Source: Micractinium sp. NFX-FRZ (lineage: Eukaryota; Chlorophyta; Trebouxiophyceae; Chlorellales; Chlorellaceae). Taken from it: DNA of 64,000 bases. The notes below the pieces were generated by a model, which had not been told where the DNA came from, made no database searches, and saw only the letters and a program-made list of their open reading frames with translations. The first letter of the stretch is position 1. Every line of letters begins with the position of its first letter. A program made the translations under genes and the position numbers. The stretch covers positions 1-64,000 of the forward strand of contig JAPTJF010000347.1 in the NCBI GenBank assembly GCA_029339195.1, written 5' to 3'. Positions 58,391-64,000 of the stretch are shown here, one piece after another.

Positions 58391-61300
58391 ATGGGGAGCC
58401 GCAGCCTGGCTCTGGAGGATATTCGACGTATATTGCAGGGTGTAGCAGCGGTGGCCTCTGCAGGGGCCGCTGAAAGGTGGGTCCAAGCTGCCGCCGCCCG
58501 TGCCGCCTGCCGCTGCCGCCGCTGCCTGCTACACACTCGAGAGCCACGTCATGTGCAGACAGCAAGTGCATCCGAGCTGCTGAAAACTCACAGCACTCCC
58601 CACACTTCTTCCCTGCAGTCCCTTGCTGCGGCGCCTGGCAGGTGGTGGGCTGCTGCAGAGCGGGCGGCCGCTGCAGGCGGGCGTCCGGCCAGCCGGGGCA
58701 GCAAGCCACGAGGCTCAGCAGCCACATGCCACATTCCAGCAGCAGCAGCAGCAGCAGCAGCACTGGGATCACTTGCAGCAGCAGGCGCACTTGGAGTATG
58801 CGTCAGCAGCATCCCACGCTGCGCACCCACCCCAGCAGCCGGCAGCAGCAGCGGCAGCAGTGCTGGAGGTGTATGAGCCGGCCACAGCAGCAGCAGCACA
58901 AGTGCAGCAGCCAGCAGTTGCTGTCGCTGCAGCAGCCCTGCAGGCAGCACCATTTGCACCTGTTGCAGTGCCAGCCTCGGCTGCAGCAGACCAGGAGGTG
59001 GCTGCAGCGGTGGCAGTGGGCGGCAGCGGCGAGCCAGAGGTGCATGGGCTGCAGGGCGTCACTGTGTTTGGACGAGACACAGGGGTGCATTTGCAACCGG
59101 CGGGCTCAAGCACAAACCCAGTGACAGGAGCAGCAGCAGCAGCAGCAGCAGAGGCAGCAACAGTGGCACAGCCTGCCGCAGCCGCCGCCGCAGCAGCAGC
59201 AGCAGCAGCGCCGCGCCGCAAGTTCACGCCACGCGAGCGCGCGGTGCCCAGCAGCAGCGTGGGGCGTGTGCTGGGCTTTGCGCAGCTGGGCACCTCGCTG
59301 CTGTATGGCACCATGCGGGAGGGCGTGAGCCGCGCGTTTGGGGGCAAGAAGAAGGCTGAGGACAGGTGGGGTGGGTGGGTAGACGGTTGAGGGTGGTGGG
59401 ATGCGCGACGCAGCCGGGCGGCATCGCTCCTCAACGGTGACAGCTGGACCTTGTGTCGGCTCATTCATTGCTGACTGCCGGCCTGCCCACCTCCTGCTGC
59501 CCAGCGGTGCCTCGTCTCCTTGCCTGCCCTGTGGTGCAAGCTTGGCATGCTCCTTTCAGCGCCAGCTGCCTGTCGCCGCCTGCTTACCATCGGTTCCAGC
59601 TTGCACTCCACCGACAGCTCTCCGACGCCCTAGGACAGTGCACATCCGCATTCACCATTCATTCCATGCCTCCCTCTCCAAACTGGCGCTCCATTACATC
59701 ATTGCAGCCCCCACAGCTCGCTGATGGCCCAGGACAGTGCACATTGCCAGTCACAATTCGCCTCATGCCTCCCCTCTCCAAACTACTGTTCCAATACATC
59801 ATTGCAGCCCCTACAGCTCGCTGATGACCGAGGAGAATGCTGAGCGGCTGGCCAACGCGCTGTGCCGCATGCGCGGCGCCGCGCTGAAGCTGGGCCAGAT
59901 GCTGAGCATACAGGACGAAAACGTGCTGCCGCCGCAGGTGCGCCGCTGTGGGAGGGGCTTGCCTCGCGTCGACCCATGCGCACGGGAAACGTGCTGCTGT
60001 GTTGCCGCAGATGCCTGTACAGGGAGGGGCGGCGGAGGAGGAGCAGGGCCAGCCGAGTGACCCGGGCATTCGCACCTCATGAAATGCACCTCGGCACTGC
60101 ACGCCTCCCCTCCCCTTCCCCGCCGCAATAATTGCAGTCCCTCTTGCACCCACTAATCGGATCTGCTCCGTTCCTTTCCCTGCCACCCCAAACCTTCCCC
60201 CGCTGCAGTTCCAGTCTGCCCTGGAGCGGGTGCGGGCCGGCGCGGACGTGATGCCACGCCGACAGCTGGAGCAGGTGGGCTGCCCCGCTGACAGCATGCG
60301 CATGCTTCTGAGGGGCAGCGCTGCTTGACGCCTTGCTTGAGTGTGCGTGTGTGTCTGTGCACGCGGGCGAAGGCACTTTTGTTTCTCGCAGCCTTCATAT
60401 AATCACAGTACGATTTGCCCTCACCCCGCTCCGCCCCCCACCCCCCCCCCACGCCCCTCTCAGGTGCTGGTGTCTGAGCTGGGCCCCGACTGGGAGGCCA
60501 AGGTGGCCGAGTTTGACTTCCAGCCCATGGCAGCCGCCTCCATTGGGCAGGTGAGGGAGATGGGGTGTGGGCGGGGGCTCCAGAATGGCCAGGGTTGACT
60601 TGCAACTCGTGGCGGCCGCCTCCATTCGGCGGGTGAGGGAGATGGCTGGAAACCCCGCACGCCTTCCCCTTTGCCTCCAATACCCACCGCCGACACGCCC
60701 CCGTCCCCACCCCTGCAGGTGCACTCTGCGCGGCTGCACGACGGGCGGCGCGCGGTGATGAAGATCCAGTACCCTGGTGTGGCGCGCTCCATAGAGAGCG
60801 ACGTGGACAACCTGATGCGCCTCATCAGCGTGGCAAACCTGCTGCCCAAGGGGCTGTACGTGGAGAACGCGGGTGGGTGGGGCGTGCGCATGGAATGAAG
60901 TAGTGGTGGAAGCATGTGTTGCTGCATGATGGGTGGTGTGGTGCGGCACCAGCACGGCGTCCGTCCGAGGGTCTGCCTGGAGATATCGCAAGTTTGGGTT
61001 AGGTGGGGTGGGGCGGGAAGGCGTGTGTTGTAAGGTCGCCCGGGGAGGACGAGAACAACGCAGGCAGGTTGGTGGGTGGGGTGAGTGGGATGGCGTGGGG
61101 CGGCGAGTGCGGTGTGGCAGGCATGCACTCTTGCCACCTGCACCTCTCACCTCTCTGCCCGTCACCTGCACCTCTCGCCCCTCCGCCTGCAGTCAAGGTG
61201 GCCAAGAAGGAGCTCAAGCTGGAGTGCGACTACCGGTACGAGCTGCAGAGCCAGCAGCGGTTCAAGGCACTGATGTCTGCAGACCCGTACACCGCGCAGG

Positions 61301-63737
61301 TGGGGCGGGGCGGGGCGGGGCGGGGGAGTTGGGGCCTGGGGGGGGGGCAAGGCGCATCCTGCAGCACTATCATGTGCTCCCACATCGTGCCCCTCTTTCT
61401 CTGTCATCTCTCCAACCCTTCCCATTATTGTGGCTTCCTAGTCTCTTGCCTCTGCGACTGTGCCGGACGCAGTGCCCGTCTCCCTCTCCCTATCGACTCC
61501 TTCACTCCTCTTGCTCCGCTGCCATAAGTACGAGTTATCTTTCTTGTCACCACGTGCAGCACTTCCACGTGCCTGACGTGGTGCCCGAGCTGTCCACGGA
61601 GCAAGTGCTGACCAGCGAATGGGTGCCCGGGGTGCACATCGACCAGGTGGGGTGGGTGGGGGTAGGGCAAGACGGGAGGGAGGGAGGGAGGGAGGGTGCA
61701 TTGTGCAAAGGGGGATGATAAGGCTGGGGCAGCTAGCTGGGGCAAAGGGCAGGGATGCATGGGGTGTCAGGGGTTGGTGGCATGGCAGGGTGCAGGCCAT
61801 GCAGGCCGTGCCCCAACGCCCCGCCAGCACACCCAACAGGCGCCACGACGTGAGCCCGGAGGTGCATGATTACCTTGCCTTGACCACCTCTCCCTCTCCC
61901 CCTGCCCGCTGTTATATTACCCTTCACAGGTGGCCGGCATGAGCCAGGAGGTGCGTGACGAGGTGGGCACCAAGCTGCTCAAGCTGACGCTGAAGGAGCT
62001 CTTCCACTGGCGCTACATGCAGACCGACCCCAACTGGTGAGCACTTTGTGTTACGGTGCGCTGCTCTGTGGCAGCTTGCTTGTTTTGTTCTTCACTGGCA
62101 CATGCCGACCGAACCCGACTGTGTGAGCACTGGTGTTGTGCTGTGCTGCTCTGTGGCAGCTTGTGTATGGGTGTGGTGCTCGTTGGCGGCACATGCTGGC
62201 ATGCCCTGCGGGGTGGTCATGTGGGTGGGGGATGCAGCGGGGGCGTGGCAGCGGGTGGCAATTGGCGCCCAAACTTGCAGCCCCGCCTTAATAAAGCCCG
62301 TGCCTGCATCATCCTGCGCTGCCCTAGCGAGTCCCCCACACCGCATTCCCGTCCTTCCTCAAACCCGTACCGCCTTGAACCCCTTGAACTCCCACCACTG
62401 GCAGGGGCAACTTCCTGTTTGACCCCGCCACCGGCACCATCAACCTGATCGACTTTGGGGCCGCCAAGGACTACCCGCCCCACTTTGTGTCCGACTACCT
62501 GGCCATGGTGCGCGCCTGCGCCGACCGCGACCGCCAGGGGGTCATTGAGAAGTCGACCAGCCTGGGCTTCCTGACAGGTGCGGGCTGGGGCCATGCCATG
62601 CTGTGCTGTGCATGCTGTGCTGTGCTGTGCTGTGCTGTGCTGTGCTGTGCTGTGCTGTGTTGTGCTGTGCCTCCTTGCCCTGCCTGCCTGCCCGTCCACC
62701 AGCCGTCTTCCCCCCTTCACCCTCGCCCGCACCCGCATTCTCGGCCCCCCCCCCGCTCGTGGCCCCATCCCTCCTGCCATCCACCCACCCACCGTCGGCC
62801 CCCCCATGCCCTCCTCCCCTACCCTCCCCCCCTGCCAGGCGACGAGAGCGCCGTGATGCTGGATGCACACGTGGAGGCGGGAATCATGGTGGGGCTCCCC
62901 TTTGGGTCACCAGGCCTCTACGACTTTGGCTCGTACGGGGGCATGACCCGCCGCGTCAGCGAGCTAGGGGCGGTCATGCTGAAGCACCGCCTGACGCCGG
63001 TGGGTGGGTGGGTGGGAGGGTGTGGGTGCGCTGCAGGTGGCGGGGTGGAGCAGTCTTGGCAGGTGGCGGTGTCTTGTTGCAGCGGCGCCTGTCGCGGGTG
63101 GGTGGTCAGGAGCATGCATCGGTGCCTGTTTTGGTGTGTGTTGTGCGGGGCGCCATCGTGCTGAGGCACCGCCTCATGCGGTGTGTGGGCGGCGTTGTGG
63201 GGGTCTGTCGGTGCCCGGGGGTAAGGCAGGTGGTTGTGAGGTGCTGGCATTGCTTATGGGCGGGTGCCCAGGCTTTGCTGCTGGCAGGGACGGCTGCAGC
63301 AAATGCACAGTTGCCCCATCAGCCTGCCCATCACCCCACCCCTTCCCGCACCCCACCTTCAGCTCAACCCCGCCCCGCCCCCATGCCCAACCACCTACCT
63401 CACCCTACCTTAGCCCCCCCATCGCCCATGACCTGCTGCTCTCATCCGTTTTACCAAGCGTTTCATCTCGATCCCTCCTCTCCCCCGCGTGCAGCCCCCC
63501 GACGAGAGCTACTCCCTGCACCGCAAGCTGTCTGGCGCCTTCCTGGCCTGCATCAAGCTCAAGGCACGTGTCCCCTGCCGCCAGCTGTTCATGGAAGCTT
63601 ACGACCGGCATGAGGCTCTGGTGGCTGAGGAGGCTGCGCACAATGCGGCAGTGCTGGCGGCGCAGCACGCAGAGGCGCAGCGGCACAAGCAGCAGCAGCA
63701 GCAGGCGGCGGAGGAGCAGCGGGCGGTGGCTGCGTGA
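58391..63737 (+). CDS. COQ8: COQ8 / ABC1 (ADCK3-type) atypical kinase
   Basis: COQ8 is an atypical kinase/ATPase needed for ubiquinone synthesis in mitochondria. Twelve exons give 712 aa: 58391-58476, 58619-59365, 59817-59937, 60209-60274, 60464-60550, 60719-60872, 61193-61299, 61560-61646, 61930-62036, 62405-62577, 62839-62999, 63495-63737. All phases agree. Residues about 30-275 are a Gln/Ala-rich linker. Family marks follow: KLGQ at 302-305 (the KxGQ helix); MAAASIGQ with AAAS at 363-366 replacing the Gly loop; VMKIQYPGV with the kinase Lys; [52 protein letters not shown] with DFG at 537-539; and the end [18 protein letters not shown]. The KxGQ plus AAAS pair marks the COQ8 subfamily rather than plastid ABC1K proteins. 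The tail is Gln/Ala-rich. Intron 2 carries duplicated copies of the exon 3 acceptor. Confidence 0.94.
59611..59830. repeat. Triplicated acceptor region in COQ8 intron 2
   Basis: Units of 101-102 bases start at about 59611, 59713 and 59814. Each has a pyrimidine-rich run (in the last two, CATTGCAGCCCC) followed by ACAGCTCGCTGATG or a variant. Only the last copy continues into the true exon 3 at 59817. Confidence 0.8.
61300..61327. repeat. GGGGC pentanucleotide run in COQ8 intron 7
   Basis: About four tandem GGGGC units immediately after the exon 7 donor. Confidence 0.8.
62600..62670. repeat. (TGTGC)n pentanucleotide microsatellite in COQ8 intron 10
   Basis: About twelve TGTGC units with one or two interruptions. 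Confidence 0.9.
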
Positions 63738-64000
63738 GCGGCGGGGCACCCCTTTGCCTGTCCTGCTGCTCTACTGGTGGCTCAGTGGTCACCATGCATT
63801 GTTGTATGTAGAACTGCACATAAACGTGAGCCTGCAGCAGGCCTGCACGTGCCTGTGGTTGACAGCGCCACAGGTGGTGGCGGCGGGACCGACGGCCAGT
63901 GGCGGACAGATGGCAGGGTTCTTGACTTGCACATGTGCAGCGCCTATAATTCACCTGAGCCCATGCGCCTCTCAATCCCGGGCCAGCTCACACCGCAAGT
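63738..64000. other. COQ8 3' flank
   Basis: Probable 3' UTR of COQ8. No further gene is visible before the window edge, and no TGTAA motif was found. Confidence 0.5.

Overview
The window looks like nuclear DNA of a GC-rich green alga (Chlorophyta; a Chlorella-like trebouxiophyte is my best guess). The reasons are: genes dense with short GT-AG introns, many spliced exons with heavy G/C third positions, Ala/Gln/Pro-rich linkers and CAG/CTG runs inside proteins, TGTAA-type poly(A) signals, plant-like genes (SEC8, ARIA-type ARM-BTB) beside a flagellar dynein chain, and an apparent selenoprotein. No bacterial operons, CRISPR arrays or insertion sequences were seen. I assembled gene models by hand from splice sites and reading phase; in each high-confidence model all exon phases agree and the coding length is an exact multiple of three.

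Layout. 1-62: 3' end of a histone H3 gene (+). 737-8084: exocyst subunit SEC8 (-). 9178-11458: unrecognised multi-pass membrane protein (-) with a frame break at a 13-G run and an inverted repeat over one acceptor. 11.5-14.0 kb: mostly non-coding, perhaps a weak + gene. 14003-15401: hypothetical 272-aa protein (-). 15.4-17.4 kb: unresolved, one possible - exon. 17367-18210: 218-aa polyQ protein (+). 19302-22121: GCNA-type SprT protease (+). 23379-26932: bZIP-like protein (-). 27442-31469: GH20 beta-hexosaminidase (-). 32028-36954: ARM-repeat/BTB protein of the ARIA type (-), divergent from malic enzyme 37240-41383 (+). 42296-50254: a 2121-aa low-complexity, membrane-anchored, coiled-coil protein (-). 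51122-54280: outer-arm dynein intermediate chain DNAI2/IC69 (-). 54850-56629: YeeE/YedE-family sulfur (or selenium) transporter (-). 57493-58239: DUF3253 protein (-) with an in-frame TGA where the family normally has Cys. 58391-63737: COQ8/ABC1 atypical kinase (+), divergent from the DUF3253 gene across about 150 bp.

The most notable point is the DUF3253 gene. Its reading frame runs through one TGA at 57672-57670, exactly at the position of the family's conserved Cys (the C of CPSE). The 3' UTR then carries a stem-loop at 57444-57374 with the eukaryotic SECIS layout (ATGA, 12 nt, AAA, mini-helix, GA), just before a TGTAA poly(A) signal. This is best read as a selenoprotein, possibly undescribed. 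The next gene on the same strand is a YeeE/YedE transporter, a family tied to sulfur and, in some bacteria, selenium.

The genes otherwise look like an ordinary eukaryotic assortment (secretion, DNA repair, carbon metabolism, glycan turnover, quinone biosynthesis, cilia) rather than one pathway. Recurrent oddities are several GC-AG introns, locally duplicated splice-site regions inside introns, and low-complexity insertions in conserved enzymes.
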